DNA of 64,000 nucleotides. Source: Anabaena lutea FACHB-196 (GTDB lineage Bacteria; Cyanobacteriota; Cyanobacteriia; Cyanobacteriales; Nostocaceae). Below are positions 7,842 to 18,336 of the stretch, piece by piece. Every line of letters begins with the position of its first letter. Within the stretch, counting starts at the first letter, position 1. The DNA is taken from NCBI RefSeq assembly GCF_014698305.1, contig NZ_JACJST010000017.1, positions 57,139 to 121,138 of the forward strand. The letters run 5' to 3'. The translations under genes were made by a program, and so were the position numbers. Below the pieces are notes generated by a model, which saw nothing but the letters and a program-made list of their open reading frames with translations, was not told the DNA's origin and ran no database searches.

Positions 7842-8582
7842 TTAAGTAATTGTTGAAAATGAAATCAGCATTGGTTGTAGATGATAAAGTTGCCAAAAAC
7901 TTAATATTTGTTGCCCAACTTCTTGAGGATAAAAGTAATGAAAAAAATGATGTCCTTGAGGGCATTCCCAGAGATTATCTTCAGGCTTGAAATATTTTAA
8001 CCAGTCCTGTAATGCAGGTGGATCAACAATGGGATCATTATTGCTACCACATACCATCATTGGCATAGAAACACCACCTTTAGGCAAATCAACCAACTTG
8101 AATATAGAGTGTGACAAGGGGGTTTGATCCAAATCTTTATCTAAAGCTGACATTAACTTCTTAGTAGTGTGATAAGATTGTTTCCCAAAGAGATTGCGGA
8201 CACTATTTGCTAATACTTGTTCACGACTGATAGTAAATAGACTTCTCTGCACATAATAGTGAGCGTGCCAAGTATGTGCAGGTTGAGAAGCCACAGCTAA
8301 TAAAGTTAGCGATCGCACCTTTTCGGGATAACGACGAGCAAAACTTAAAGCGATCGCACCACCAGCACCATGACCAGCTAAATGTATAGAACCAGTACAA
8401 GGGGTCAAAAATTCATAGACCAAATTCACTGCTTCATCTATAGAACTACCTTCGTCTTTTCCCTGATGGTACTCCCACTGAGCAACCTGCATATACTTAG
8501 ATAAGTATCTCAATAACGGTTGATCAAACCTGACCAAAGCAGGACTAGAACTTAACCACAAAACATCAAAAATATCAGACAT
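7842..8582 (-). CDS. Alpha/beta-hydrolase-fold protein lacking the nucleophile serine
   Basis: The 246-residue protein has the alpha/beta hydrolase layout, with an HLAGHGAGGAIALSFARRYPEKV elbow near residues 67-90, a GSNNDPIVDP acid region and a C-terminal GHHFFHYF histidine region. The nucleophile elbow reads GHGAG at residues 70-74 where GHSxG is expected, so the catalytic serine is glycine. I recall similar cyanobacterial homologues, so this may be a family trait and not a mutation. It could be a non-hydrolytic binding protein. ATG at 8582 is preferred over the frame's extension to 8696, which shows no family features. Confidence 0.75.
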   Translation of the reverse strand: MSDIFDVLWLSSSPALVRFDQPLLRYLSKYMQVAQWEYHQGKDEGSSIDEAVNLVYEFLTPCTGSIHLAGHGAGGAIALSFARRYPEKVRSLTLLAVASQPAHTWHAHYYVQRSLFTISREQVLANSVRNLFGKQSYHTTKKLMSALDKDLDQTPLSHSIFKLVDLPKGGVSMPMMVCGSNNDPIVDPPALQDWLKYFKPEDNLWECPQGHHFFHYFYPQEVGQQILSFWQLYHLQPMLISFSTIT

Positions 8583-9353
8583 AAATATGCTCACAGAATA
8601 GGATAGATGATAGATACGATTAATCCTGCATGGACAACATGAGCGCCTAAAAGCCGTCCTGAAAGATTTGTTAACCGAGTGTTCCCTGACCACCAAGGAA
8701 TTGACTTCGGGGTTTGCACAGCCATGCTTGTCATGGTGTAATTTCCTGTAAATTGTCGGAAATAGTTGCGATGCTTAATTTACTTATTGAAATAGATATT
8801 CAATAAGCTCTAACCATAGCATATCAGATTTATTGAGATATATTATCACTTAGGAAAGATGAATTTTTGTAAAAATCCAGTTGAGGCTATCCCACTGTCA
8901 AAAATTATCATCCTCTATATGATCATATCTTGCACCATTATCTTATTGCGAAAATCTAAGTCTACAACCCTTATTATTGCGTAGGGTGGGCAATGCCCAC
9001 CGCACCCTTATTGAGAAGGTGCAAGATGTGAGTATGCAGTAAATTCCGTCATTTCCGGCTGTTAATGACTCATTTTGGATACAAAACGAATTAACATTCA
9101 ACAGTTAGTGAATGCCTAATAGCAGCTTATATTAATCGTAGTAACTATATTGGTGTATTAGTGACAGCTATTTTTTGAGAAAAATTAGTAATTATCTAGT
9201 CACTCAAAAATCTCATTTCAACCTACTTAAATCTGTGTTCTCTGTGTCTCTGTAGTTAAATAAATTACTTTTAAACCACAAAGGCGCAGAGAGAGCAGAG
9301 AAAAAAGCAAAGATTGTCTAAGTGACCTTGAAGGAGATAGTCCTAAGCTATAT
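8583..9353. other. Intergenic region with dispersed repeat pieces
   Basis: No gene was recognised. A CCATGCTTGTCATGG palindrome lies near 8721-8737. A GTAGGGTGGGCAATGCCCACC block near 8983-9005 repeats the core of the family A element. Near 9236-9300 a TCTGTGTCTCTGTAG...GGCGCAGAGAGAGCAGAG pair forms imperfect inverted arms, a common low-complexity motif in these genomes (another piece lies near 43983-44012). Confidence 0.45.
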
Positions 9354-10358
9354 CTAAACAGTCACAGCAGCAGGTATTGTTTCCTGCTTTTGGAATGGTG
9401 GACGCATTTCTAAACCCAGCAAATTCAGCATTTCCCGGTCAGCGTCATAATCAGGACAGGGAGTTGTCACCGTTAACATTTTGTGATCATCGCTGGAAAA
9501 GATGGAATTAGCCCCTGCCATAAAACATAAAGCTTGTTCGACTTGAGAGAGTTTTGCCCTACCGGCACTTAAACGCACATCAGAAGTGGGCATAATAATT
9601 CTAGCGGTAGCAATCATCCGCACCACTTCCCAAATCGGGACTTCCGGTTGATTTTCCAAAGGTGTACCGGGAACCTGTGAGAGAATATTGATGGGTACAG
9701 ATTCTGGATGTGGCTGTAAATTCGATAGCGTGTACAACATTCCTACACGATCTTCGACGCTTTCGCCTAAACCAAGAATGCCGCCAGAGCAGACAGTAAC
9801 ATTAGTTTGGCGGACATTTTCAATTGTATGCAAGCGATCGCTATAAGTCCGGCTAGTAATCACCGTACTATAATATTCTTCAGAGGTATCCAGATTATGA
9901 TTGTAAGCATACAGTCCGGCATCTTCTAAGCGTTTCGCCTGATTTGCACTCAGCATTCCCAAAGTGCAGCAGACTTCTAAACCCATAGCGGTGACATCCT
10001 CTACCATATCCAAGACTTGCTCAAATTGGGAATTATCCCGCACTTCCCGCCAAGCAGCACCCATACAAACGCGACTTACACCAGTTTCTTTAGCTTTCTT
10101 AGCAATATTCAGCACCGTTTCTTTTTCTAACAGTGCTTCTGGCTTCACCTCTGTTTTATACCGAGAAGATTGAGCGCAGTAACTACAATCTTCTGGACAA
10201 CCCCCGGTTTTAATAGAGATTAGTTTACAGACTTGTATTTGTTTTGGATCATGAAATTGGCGATGCACACTAGCAGCTTGATAAATAAGCTCTAGAAATG
10301 GGGTATTGTATATGTCCAAAATCTCTGCTTGCTGCCAATTGTAGCGTATTCCCACCAT
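9354..10358 (-). CDS. bioB: Biotin synthase
   Basis: BioB is a radical-SAM enzyme that inserts sulfur into dethiobiotin, the last step of biotin synthesis. The radical-SAM cysteines are in CPEDCSYC (C54, C58, C61), followed by the BioB signatures [18 protein letters not shown] and [12 protein letters not shown]. The 334-residue length is normal. I chose ATG at 10358 ([10 protein letters not shown]) because AAGGA lies 7 bases upstream and most cyanobacterial BioB start there. The frame stays open to 10391. No other biotin gene is nearby. Confidence 0.96.
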   Translation of the reverse strand: MVGIRYNWQQAEILDIYNTPFLELIYQAASVHRQFHDPKQIQVCKLISIKTGGCPEDCSYCAQSSRYKTEVKPEALLEKETVLNIAKKAKETGVSRVCMGAAWREVRDNSQFEQVLDMVEDVTAMGLEVCCTLGMLSANQAKRLEDAGLYAYNHNLDTSEEYYSTVITSRTYSDRLHTIENVRQTNVTVCSGGILGLGESVEDRVGMLYTLSNLQPHPESVPINILSQVPGTPLENQPEVPIWEVVRMIATARIIMPTSDVRLSAGRAKLSQVEQALCFMAGANSIFSSDDHKMLTVTTPCPDYDADREMLNLLGLEMRPPFQKQETIPAAVTV

Positions 10359-10546
10359 CATTATCCTTTTGTAGATTGGATTTATCAACAACTGCTATAA
10401 TATCATCACGATTTTTCAGAAAAAATTCCCTCTAAGTAGACCCGCCTTCAAAATTCAAAATCGAGCCAAGGGATAAAAAATTGTAGCCTGTTACTTCAGG
10501 GGATTGAAACTCAGACTGCAACATTAACTACCTGTAGACCTAGGGG

Positions 10547-10694
10547 TATAGGAATCATAAATGATATTTGATAGCTTGCGTGGCGTAGCCATAAAATTTT
10601 AAGTCTCGTAGGGTGGGCATTGCCCACCTTAGCAAAGGTTTGGTAGGTAATTCCCACCTTACATATATTTCAAAAATCAAATATTATTCCTATA
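10547..10694. repeat. MITE-like element, family A, copy 2
   Basis: This 148-base element is the inverse of the one at 3050-3308. Ends are TATAGGAATCATAAATGATA and, inverted, TATAGGAATAATATTTGA. The core has GGTGGGCATTGCCCACC. It lacks the roughly 110-base insert of copy 1, so it shows the compact form of the family. Confidence 0.65.
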
Positions 10695-10733
10695 TTCAAC
10701 CCGTTACTGGCTGATTAAACAACTTATATGGCC

Positions 10734-10862
10734 GTGGACAGGGTGGTTAGGACATAAATTGATAATGAAACTCTCACTACAAGAGGGTTTTACTCCTGAA
10801 CCGATAGCGCAGCATGGCGTAAGCCATAGGTCTGCGAAGCGTTTCCTGACTCCTGCTATAAC
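10734..10862. repeat. Dispersed repeat whose CTCCTGA array is split by a small palindrome
   Basis: The segment matches, in inverse orientation, the repeat at 50882-50974 (GGTGGTTAGGACAT, AATTGATAAT, AGAGGGTTTTACTCCTGA). In the other copy CTCCTGA units follow without a break. Here about 44 bases (10800-10843), containing GGCGTAAGCC and CTGCGAAGCG blocks, sit inside that array. The comparison shows an insertion directly. Confidence 0.65.
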
Positions 10863-10907
10863 ACCTCAAGCGTGCTATTAAAAGACATATTCTCAATAAT
10901 TTAGCTT

Positions 10908-11483
10908 ATGAAATCAGAACTGCCACTAATTACAAGCGAACGCCTGTTATTAAGAATGGCGATTCCCCAAGATACAAGGGAAATTATCAACTATTTTCTC
11001 AAAAATAAAGCCTACCTCACTCCATATTGTGTAACTTGGATGGATGGCTTCTTTACAGAAGAATATTGGCAGGATCAAATAGAAAAACATTGTTTTGAAT
11101 TCATTAATGACTATTCATTAAAATTATTTATTTCTTCCAAAAAACATCCCCAGCAAATTATTGGTACTGTCAATTTTAGCAATTTTGTCCGGGGAGCAGC
11201 TAGTTTTTGCAATGTTGGATATAATCTAGCAGAAAATGCCCAAGGGAAAGGCTATATGACAGAAGCACTAAAAGCCGGCACCGAATATGTCTTTCAAGAA
11301 TTAAATTTTCACCGCATCATGGCAAATTATATGCCCCATAATCGCCGTAGCGGTAACGTACTCAAAAGACTCGGTTTTGTGATTGAAGGATATGCTAGAG
11401 ACTATTTATTGATTAATGGTAAATGGGAAGATCATATTCTCACCAGTCTCACTAATCCCAACTGGAAAATAGAGTACTTCTAA
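10908..11483 (+). CDS. GNAT acetyltransferase, RimJ/RimL type
   Basis: The 191-residue protein carries the GNAT fold in the form of ribosomal-protein N-terminal acetyltransferases: SERLLLRMAIPQD at the N-terminus, acetyl-CoA binding near AQGKGYMTEALKAG (about residues 113-126), and HRIMANYMPHNRRSGNVLKRLGFVIEGYARDYLLINGKWEDHI in the last third. It would transfer acetyl from acetyl-CoA to a protein N-terminus or small amine; the substrate is not predictable. Only 69 bases separate it from selO, so they may share a transcript. Confidence 0.85.
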   Translation: MKSELPLITSERLLLRMAIPQDTREIINYFLKNKAYLTPYCVTWMDGFFTEEYWQDQIEKHCFEFINDYSLKLFISSKKHPQQIIGTVNFSNFVRGAASFCNVGYNLAENAQGKGYMTEALKAGTEYVFQELNFHRIMANYMPHNRRSGNVLKRLGFVIEGYARDYLLINGKWEDHILTSLTNPNWKIEYF

Positions 11484-11552
11484 ATAGGCATAGCATTGAA
11501 AAAGATGGTAGAGATGTAATATTAAGAGAAGATCAATTAAAATTTGCCGATA

Positions 11553-13013
11553 ATGACTCTGGCTGAAACTCCAAATCACACCAATTCTAGTAATCCTTTA
11601 CTCACCCTTAACTACGAAAGCGCCTTAGAATCTCTAGGTAGTGACTACTATGATGAAGTCACAGCCGCAGAATTTCCCCAACACATTCTGCGTTGGCGCA
11701 ATAATGCACTACTACCCCGTTTAGGACTTGATCCCCAACTCGTCAAAGACGAAGATTTTATTACAGCCTTTGGGAAATTTCAAGGACGCAAACCCTTATT
11801 AGCACTACGTTATCACGGTTATCAATTTGGTGAATATAACTCACGGTTGGGTGACGGGAGAGGCTTTCTCTACGGACAAGTGCGGGGAACTGATGGCGAA
11901 TTATACGACTTTGGTACAAAAGGTTCTGGTACAACACCTTACTCCCGTGGTGGTGACGGAATGCTCACCCTCAAAGGTGGAGTCAGGGAAGTTCTAGCAG
12001 CAGAAGCACTACACCGCTTAGGTGTCAGAACCTCACGCTGTCTGAGTATGATTGAGACAGGTTTAGGTTTGTGGCGCGGTGATGAACCTTCGCCTACTCG
12101 CTCGTCAGTAATGATACGGATGAGTAAATCCCATATCCGGTTTGGCACTTTTGAACGACTGCACTATTTAAAGCGTCCTGATTTAACCAAAAAGCTGCTA
12201 GATCATGTCATTGAAACTTATTACCAACATCTCAATTCTGAACATGATTCTGAACATGATAAATATGCCCTATTTTATGCGGAATTAGTGAAGCGAGTAG
12301 CCGAATTAGTAGCACAGTGGATGGCGGCTGGTTTTTGTCATGCAGTCCTGAATACTGACAATATGTCGATTACAGGAGAGAGTTTTGATTATGGGCCATA
12401 TGCTTTTATTCCCACTTATGATCTATCCTTTACTGCGGCATATTTTGATTATTATAAACGCTATTGTTACAGTCAGCAGCCAGGTATTTGCAAACTGAAT
12501 TTAGAATTGCTGCAAGAACCCTTAAAGGCAGTAATTGATATAGATGATTTGCAAAGTGGGTTATCTAAATTTGCTGAATATTATCTGGCTGAATATCGGA
12601 ATCTCATGTTGAAAAAGTTGGGATTTGAGGATGGGCAATTTGCCGAAGCTGATGAGCTTTTGCAACTAACCATCACTTTTTTACAAGATAGCCAAATTGG
12701 TTATCATCAATTCTTCTCAGATATGGCTCGCACCTTTGACAGTAAATGGCGTGATGAACCTGCATTTGTGATGAATACTTCCGAGATTGTTCCAGCTTTG
12801 GGAGCGTCAGCAATTTTTGATAATTGGTGTGTACTATATCATCAAATTCTCAATCATTTTGATCCCAATCAAATGGACATAATTGCCCAAACTCTAGCTA
12901 AATATAATCCGCAAACAGCATTATTAAGACCTGTAATTGAATCAATTTGGGAACCAATCGCCCAGGAAGACAATTGGCAACCTTTTTATGATTTAGTTCA
13001 GCAATTTCAATAA
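11553..13013 (+). CDS. selO: Protein adenylyltransferase SelO (YdiU/UPF0061)
   Basis: SelO is a pseudokinase-fold enzyme that transfers AMP from ATP to Ser, Thr or Tyr of target proteins, often in redox stress. This 486-residue protein shows the family patterns [49 protein letters not shown] and the active-site [27 protein letters not shown], where the Asn and Asp ligate metal. Bacterial and eukaryotic SelO proteins often carry a C-terminal selenocysteine or cysteine motif, which I do not see here. ATG at 11553 is favoured over the in-frame TTG at 11544. It follows the GNAT gene by 69 bases. Confidence 0.93.
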   Translation: MTLAETPNHTNSSNPLLTLNYESALESLGSDYYDEVTAAEFPQHILRWRNNALLPRLGLDPQLVKDEDFITAFGKFQGRKPLLALRYHGYQFGEYNSRLGDGRGFLYGQVRGTDGELYDFGTKGSGTTPYSRGGDGMLTLKGGVREVLAAEALHRLGVRTSRCLSMIETGLGLWRGDEPSPTRSSVMIRMSKSHIRFGTFERLHYLKRPDLTKKLLDHVIETYYQHLNSEHDSEHDKYALFYAELVKRVAELVAQWMAAGFCHAVLNTDNMSITGESFDYGPYAFIPTYDLSFTAAYFDYYKRYCYSQQPGICKLNLELLQEPLKAVIDIDDLQSGLSKFAEYYLAEYRNLMLKKLGFEDGQFAEADELLQLTITFLQDSQIGYHQFFSDMARTFDSKWRDEPAFVMNTSEIVPALGASAIFDNWCVLYHQILNHFDPNQMDIIAQTLAKYNPQTALLRPVIESIWEPIAQEDNWQPFYDLVQQFQ

Positions 13014-13023
13014 CAGATTCTGA

Positions 13024-14046
13024 TTACGTTAAATTTTCAGCGACAATGCGGTTTCTTCCCTGGGCTTTAGCCGCATAGAGTGCTTTGTCAACAATCTCAA
13101 TTAAGTTATTCGGGGGAATCTGCAAATTAGGTAAAATAGTTGCAACTCCTACACTCAAAGTCACAAAATTATCAACTCTAGATTTAGCATGGGTAATTTT
13201 GAGATTATGTACCTCTTGTCGGATTTGTTCAGCTAAATATACAGCCCCCTGAAAATCTGTATTGGAGAGAATTATCACAAATTCTTCTCCACCATAACGT
13301 GCTAATAAATCAGCCGGACGCTTAATTGATAATTTAAGTGTTTTAGCGATTTGTTGTAAACAATAATCTCCTTTTAAGTGTCCATAAGTATCGTTATAAT
13401 TTTTGAAAAAATCTACATCACATAATAATAAAGATAGAGGCAAATTTTCACGAGCAAGTCGTTGCCATTCTAGATTTAAATAGTCATCAAATTTTCTCCG
13501 GTTGGCAACTCCTGTCAATCCATCTAACAGCGCAAAAAGTTGTAGCTGCTCATTGGCAGCAAGCAAAGCATCTTCCATTCTTCGGCGTATTGTTATTTCT
13601 TCCTGCAATTGATAATTTTGTTCAATAAGTCGCTGATGTTGCTGGTAAATAATCAATTGATTTTTAACTCGTGCAAATACTTCTAACTCTTGAAAAGGCT
13701 TTGTAATATAATCTACTCCACCTATCTCAAATGCCTTAACTTTATCTATAGTTTGGTCTAAAGCGCTAATAAAAATTATGGGAATATGTGCAGTTTCTTC
13801 CTGGGCTTTTAATTTCCTACAGACTTCATAACCATTTAGATCAGGCATATTAATATCAAGTAAAATCAAGTCAGGAGGTTCTATCTTAGCTGCCTGAATT
13901 GCAATTTTTCCACTAACTGTTTTCTTAACTTTCAACCCTTTTGACTCTAATATTTTAGAGAGCAATCGTAGATTATCTGGGTTGTCATCAACAATCAAAA
14001 TTAGACCAAAATTGCTATAGTTATAATATTTCGATAAAGGCATCAT
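13024..14046 (-). CDS. Response regulator with diguanylate cyclase output (REC-GGDEF)
   Basis: Residues about 12-130 form a receiver domain (LIVDDNPDN acidic pocket, phosphoacceptor Asp in LILLDINMPDLNG, Lys in YITKPF). After a coiled linker, residues about 165-338 form a GGDEF domain with active-site GGEEF. RPAD lies five residues upstream of GGEEF, which matches the RxxD inhibitory site, so product feedback by c-di-GMP is likely. The gene starts one base after the phytochrome kinase stop, so it is the obvious output partner: light-dependent phosphorylation would tune c-di-GMP synthesis. It has one receiver, unlike two-receiver PleD. Confidence 0.93.
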   Translation of the reverse strand: MMPLSKYYNYSNFGLILIVDDNPDNLRLLSKILESKGLKVKKTVSGKIAIQAAKIEPPDLILLDINMPDLNGYEVCRKLKAQEETAHIPIIFISALDQTIDKVKAFEIGGVDYITKPFQELEVFARVKNQLIIYQQHQRLIEQNYQLQEEITIRRRMEDALLAANEQLQLFALLDGLTGVANRRKFDDYLNLEWQRLARENLPLSLLLCDVDFFKNYNDTYGHLKGDYCLQQIAKTLKLSIKRPADLLARYGGEEFVIILSNTDFQGAVYLAEQIRQEVHNLKITHAKSRVDNFVTLSVGVATILPNLQIPPNNLIEIVDKALYAAKAQGRNRIVAENLT

Positions 14047-14047
14047 T

Positions 14048-17000
14048 TTATTGTATTGGTTGAGAAGTAAGACTAATAATTGTTTCTATATGAAAATTAT
14101 CAACTAAATTTTTCAATGTATCAGCAATTTGTTGGTGTTCTGCGGGGATTAGTTGAAAAAGTTCGTAGAGTTTTGCGTCGTCAATTACCAATGCTGCTTC
14201 ATAAACTTGAGTAATCCAATTAGAAGGCATAACCTGTAAATCAGATCTAGTTAATTGTATTAATTTATTATTATCTAATTTGGGCAGCTTTTGTCGATAT
14301 TTTTTATCTGAATAAACATAGCGTAATTTTAGATACTGTGCCATTTTTTCAAATAGAATAGTTTCTTCAAAAGGCTTGGCAACAATATCATCACAACCAA
14401 CTTCTAAAATAGCTTGTTTATCTTCCTCAAAAGCACTTGCAGTTAGAGCAATCATCGTCAATTTTTTGCCTTGACTCATAGCTCGAAGTTGCTTGGTTGC
14501 TTCATATCCATTCATCACAGGCATTTGTATATCCATCCAAATTAAATCAGGTTTCCATTCTTTATAAATTTCAATTGCTTCTAAACCATTTTCGACTGCA
14601 CAGACATCAAAACCAACATATTTCAGCAGTTTGACAAGTAGCTGCCGATTTTCTAAAATATCCTCAACAATCAAGATGCGATGTCTAGGCTGTCCGGGTT
14701 CTAGTCCAACTACACGCTTGATGTTTTGAATGGGAGAAATCACATCCACGTTATCAGCTAAGGTAAGTTGAAGACAACAAATAAAAGTTGTTCCTTGACC
14801 TAAAATACTGTTAATTGTCACATCACCTCCCATGAGTCGGGCAAATTGACGACTAATAGCTAGTCCCAGTCCAGTACCCTGCATAAACTGTCGTCCACTT
14901 TTAGCTTGTAGGAATGCTTCAAAAATTAATTCTTGGTCTTCAACAGCAATACCTGTCCCTGTATCTTCAACTTCAAATTTAACAATAATTTTGTCTGTTT
15001 GTAGTGCTAAAGATGTAGAATCGCAAGCATAAGAAACCTTGATAGCAACGTGACCAACAACGGTAAATTTGATAGCATTACCTATGAGATTAATTAGTAT
15101 TTGTCTAAGCTTACCTTCATCTCCATAAACATATTGATTCACCTCCGCACCAAATTCAGTGATTAAGTTTATGCCCTTGTCTGCGGCTTTAAGGGCAAAC
15201 ATTTCTTGAATTGAGTAAATGAGACGATGCAAGTCAAAATAAATTTCATTTAGAGTGAGTTGACCAGCTTCTATTTTAGACATTTCTAAAACATCATTAA
15301 TTAAAGCTAGTAAATGCTCACCACTACGACTAATGATGTCTAAATTCTCTTGATCTTCTTCAGATAATGAGCTATTGCGGGTTAATATTTGAGTGAAACC
15401 TAAGATAGCATTGAGTGGAGTTCGTAATTCATGACTCATCTTGGCCAGGAATTGACTTTTAGCTTGGTTGGCAATTTCTGCCTGTTCAGCTGCTTGCTGT
15501 AGTGCTAGTTGGGAAAACTCTAGTGCAGCAAGCATGAGGCTATTTCTCATCTCTTGTGCTACTTCAATTTCAAATACTTGCCAGGGGAGTGATTTGCTTT
15601 TAACTGTTTGTTTCCATAGTTCAAAAGACTTACGTGGAGTGCGGTGCGGGTTATTATCTGAGTTAACAGATATTGCTTGATGAGGATTACCCGCCCAATT
15701 CACAGTTTGAACTTGCTCTGGTCTAAACCAAATGATGTGATAAGATCGCTCATGAAGAACAATAGAAATTGCTAAGATACCGCTGGCAATATTTTGAAAA
15801 TTAGTAGCATTTGGATATATTTCCGAGAGATAATCTGTGTAAAAAATTTCTTGTTGATTTTTTTGATTTACTATCCAGTCTACTAAGTGCCGCGTGTCTT
15901 GTTCTGAGGGAGTATTACCAATCAAGATTAATTGTCCTTGTAATAAGATAGCAGCACCAGTAGCTTTGAGTAAATTTAATAGGCTTTTTTCATTTCGCTT
16001 AAATACATTACCAATGTAATCTAATTCATTGGTTAAATTTTGATTTAGCTGTGCTTGAATTAGTTTTACTTGTTGCCGGTAGAAACTTAACGCCCGTTCT
16101 TGATGATTAATTAATTCAAGAGATGCAAATTGACCAATAATTTCACAAATTTTGCGAATTTCATAATTAATATATTTGCTAGAATAATGATGACAAGCAA
16201 TCAAACCCCAAAGCTTATTCTCATGCATGAGCGAAATATTCATTGAACAAGCAACGCCCATGTTCTGTAAATATTCTATATGACATGATGAGATACTTCT
16301 CAAGATCGAATCACTTAAGTCAAGGGGTTGATCTGTGAGAGGATGATTGGGGGGAATAATTTTGATGGGTTGATAATTAACATCTGGGATAAGTCGTAGC
16401 AAATTTTTGTGATAATATTCTCTGGACTTAGGGGGAAAATCTGTGGCTGGGTAATGTAGTCCTAAATAACTTTCTAGATGACTTTGTTTATCTTCGGCAA
16501 TCACAACTCCGCTATAGTCTGATTCAAATCTGTAGATCATTACTCTATCAAATGCAGTTATTTTTCTAACTTGTTGGGCAATAATATAAGAGATATCAGA
16601 TAAATGGGATGCATTAACAATATTAAAAACTGCTCGTTCTAAAACATGAGTATATCCAACTTTTGTATTTGTTTTAGTAGATAAATGAGGTTCCATTTCT
16701 AGAATTAAAACCCCATGAGAGCGATGAAAATTACCGATAAATACTGAGGATTTTTCTTGATAATTGGTGTTGATTTCTAAAAATTCGATGAATCCAAGTT
16801 TTTCTGCTTGCAAAATATCAGTAATTAATTCTAATTTTTCTGGAGAGAATAGACAGGTTAAGTCTTTTCCAAGTAAAGACTCTGCTGGAATTCCCAAAAA
16901 TTGATTTGTATTTTCACTAATTTGTAAGATTTTTAAATCTGGTTCTTGTAAAGCGAAGATTACACCATGAGGTTGGATATGACCAGGAATATGAAATAGC

Positions 17001-17059
17001 TGGTCGTCGTAATTACTACAATCTGAGTTTTCCGGTGGATCAAAATATTGATTATTCAT
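14048..17059 (-). CDS. Phytochrome hybrid histidine kinase (PAS-GAF-PHY-HisKA-HATPase-REC)
   Basis: The 1003-residue protein has a full phytochrome photosensory core. The N-terminal knot/PAS starts with C14 and [10 protein letters not shown]. The GAF domain carries D207 (PATDFP), the C259-H260 pair ([14 protein letters not shown]) and H290 (IACHH), the same numbers as in Cph1. The PHY tongue shows WFRPE and PRKSF. A kinase core follows, with phosphoacceptor H543 in [21 protein letters not shown] and DTGTGIA, then a C-terminal receiver ([10 protein letters not shown], Asp in [13 protein letters not shown]). The bilin is likely on C259, as in cyanobacterial phytochromes; C14 sits where biliverdin-type phytochromes attach theirs. 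The next gene is its likely partner. Confidence 0.95.
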   Translation of the reverse strand: MNNQYFDPPENSDCSNYDDQLFHIPGHIQPHGVIFALQEPDLKILQISENTNQFLGIPAESLLGKDLTCLFSPEKLELITDILQAEKLGFIEFLEINTNYQEKSSVFIGNFHRSHGVLILEMEPHLSTKTNTKVGYTHVLERAVFNIVNASHLSDISYIIAQQVRKITAFDRVMIYRFESDYSGVVIAEDKQSHLESYLGLHYPATDFPPKSREYYHKNLLRLIPDVNYQPIKIIPPNHPLTDQPLDLSDSILRSISSCHIEYLQNMGVACSMNISLMHENKLWGLIACHHYSSKYINYEIRKICEIIGQFASLELINHQERALSFYRQQVKLIQAQLNQNLTNELDYIGNVFKRNEKSLLNLLKATGAAILLQGQLILIGNTPSEQDTRHLVDWIVNQKNQQEIFYTDYLSEIYPNATNFQNIASGILAISIVLHERSYHIIWFRPEQVQTVNWAGNPHQAISVNSDNNPHRTPRKSFELWKQTVKSKSLPWQVFEIEVAQEMRNSLMLAALEFSQLALQQAAEQAEIANQAKSQFLAKMSHELRTPLNAILGFTQILTRNSSLSEEDQENLDIISRSGEHLLALINDVLEMSKIEAGQLTLNEIYFDLHRLIYSIQEMFALKAADKGINLITEFGAEVNQYVYGDEGKLRQILINLIGNAIKFTVVGHVAIKVSYACDSTSLALQTDKIIVKFEVEDTGTGIAVEDQELIFEAFLQAKSGRQFMQGTGLGLAISRQFARLMGGDVTINSILGQGTTFICCLQLTLADNVDVISPIQNIKRVVGLEPGQPRHRILIVEDILENRQLLVKLLKYVGFDVCAVENGLEAIEIYKEWKPDLIWMDIQMPVMNGYEATKQLRAMSQGKKLTMIALTASAFEEDKQAILEVGCDDIVAKPFEETILFEKMAQYLKLRYVYSDKKYRQKLPKLDNNKLIQLTRSDLQVMPSNWITQVYEAALVIDDAKLYELFQLIPAEHQQIADTLKNLVDNFHIETIISLTSQPIQ

Positions 17060-17222
17060 ATAATCGGTTTAAAAGGTTTTTTAAATTTATTTTTTGATTG
17101 AAGTATTTTTTAAAATAAAGTCCGTTAAAAAGTAAATATTAGTTTTTGCCTAAAAAAGCAAATTCTTAACTTTATTTCTTTTTACCCCTGCTTAGTTTAA
17201 AATATTTGTATACAACACCTTA

Positions 17223-18314
17223 TCAGGTGCTGTAATTATATACTGCTCCAAAAGAGTGATCAGTATTAACTTCTATAACTAAATCAACAGTGGAAGATGT
17301 AATCAACGGCTTGATGAATAATTCTGGGTGCAATGCTCGCCAAAAATACTTGACAAATTCTTCTATTTCTGCATCAGTCATGCCTGGCTTCCCAGTAGCA
17401 ATCATTTGCTTTTCTGCCTGTTTACGCCACTCTAAAGAACAGCGATAATCGGTGGGATAGAGGACAATTAAACTATCTAACTGCTGCCAAAGTGGGAGAT
17501 AATTTCTGAGTTGATCATTCATGTCACGAGCAAAAACTCGGTCTTCGTCTGTGATAATCGGTGGTGGTGCATTGGTAAAAGCTTCTGGATCAATTGGTTG
17601 CACACCGACAAACCAGCCTTCAAATAAGACAATATCTACATTTTCCACTATTTCTGGGGTAGTGCGATCGCCTGCACCTGAGTAAGCCGATTTATCAAAG
17701 CGGGAAACGCTCACAGGACTATTGCCTTGGCGAAGCTGATCAAGTAAACTTAAACCTAAGTCGATATCGTGGGTTCCTGGTGGTCCTCGCCAAATCAAAC
17801 GGGGATCTTGCTGCATTAAAGCCAAGCGATCGCTATAAGTTTTGTACAAGTCATCCAAAGATAAACTCAAAGTCCGGTATCCCAACTGCTGGAGAATCAA
17901 ACTGAGAATCCGCGACATTGTAGTTTTACCAGTCCCTTGTCCACCTAAAATCCCCTGAATCAGAGGTCTACCCAAATCTTTGCGACTAGATGCGATCTTG
18001 ATTCCCAAAGGTAGCCATAAATCCCACAACACCTGTAACATTGTCTGAGGCGGAATTTGCAGGTCATTTTGGCAAAATTGACTAAAAGTAGGTAAAAATA
18101 AACGGAGTAAATGCGATAACGTTCGCGGAGCGTGTGCTTTGCACTCAGATGACCGGAGGTATCGCTCTTGAATGACTTGGGATACATTGTCCGGGGTAAT
18201 ATTAAAAAATTTTGCCCTCAAAGAATCTACTAGTGCTGATTCTTGTGCCAAATCTTGCCAAGATGGGTCAGTTGCACCCGTGATCAAAATTTCATTTAAC
18301 CAATCACTAGTCAT
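17223..18314 (-). CDS. D-glycerate 3-kinase, with a 15-residue repeat-encoded insert
   Basis: The 363-residue protein matches the plant/cyanobacterial glycerate kinase family, which returns glycerate from photorespiration to 3-phosphoglycerate. The P-loop is GGQGTGKTT (about residue 128), followed by LSLDDLYKTYSDR, WRGPPGTHDIDLG and FEGWFVGVQP. Plus-strand bases 18118-18162 are a 45-base palindromic insert inside a HIP1 site. It adds YLRSSECKAHAPRTL between QER and SHLLRLF without shifting the frame. The insert lies in the N-terminal helical part before the P-loop, so the enzyme may still work. ATG at 18314 is preferred to the frame start at 18332. It follows the ycf20-like gene by 22 bases. 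Confidence 0.9.
   Translation of the reverse strand: MTSDWLNEILITGATDPSWQDLAQESALVDSLRAKFFNITPDNVSQVIQERYLRSSECKAHAPRTLSHLLRLFLPTFSQFCQNDLQIPPQTMLQVLWDLWLPLGIKIASSRKDLGRPLIQGILGGQGTGKTTMSRILSLILQQLGYRTLSLSLDDLYKTYSDRLALMQQDPRLIWRGPPGTHDIDLGLSLLDQLRQGNSPVSVSRFDKSAYSGAGDRTTPEIVENVDIVLFEGWFVGVQPIDPEAFTNAPPPIITDEDRVFARDMNDQLRNYLPLWQQLDSLIVLYPTDYRCSLEWRKQAEKQMIATGKPGMTDAEIEEFVKYFWRALHPELFIKPLITSSTVDLVIEVNTDHSFGAVYNYST
18118..18162. repeat. 45-bp small repeat inserted in a HIP1 site, in frame
   Basis: GCGAT (18113-18117) and CGC (18163-18165) would join to GCGATCGC if the 45 bases between them were removed. The insert contains TTCGCGGAGCG, also present near 7242 in a heptamer array. Its length is a multiple of three and it has no stop in the glycerate kinase frame. 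Confidence 0.75.
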
Positions 18315-18336
18315 AATCAGCACCCTAACCAAAAAA

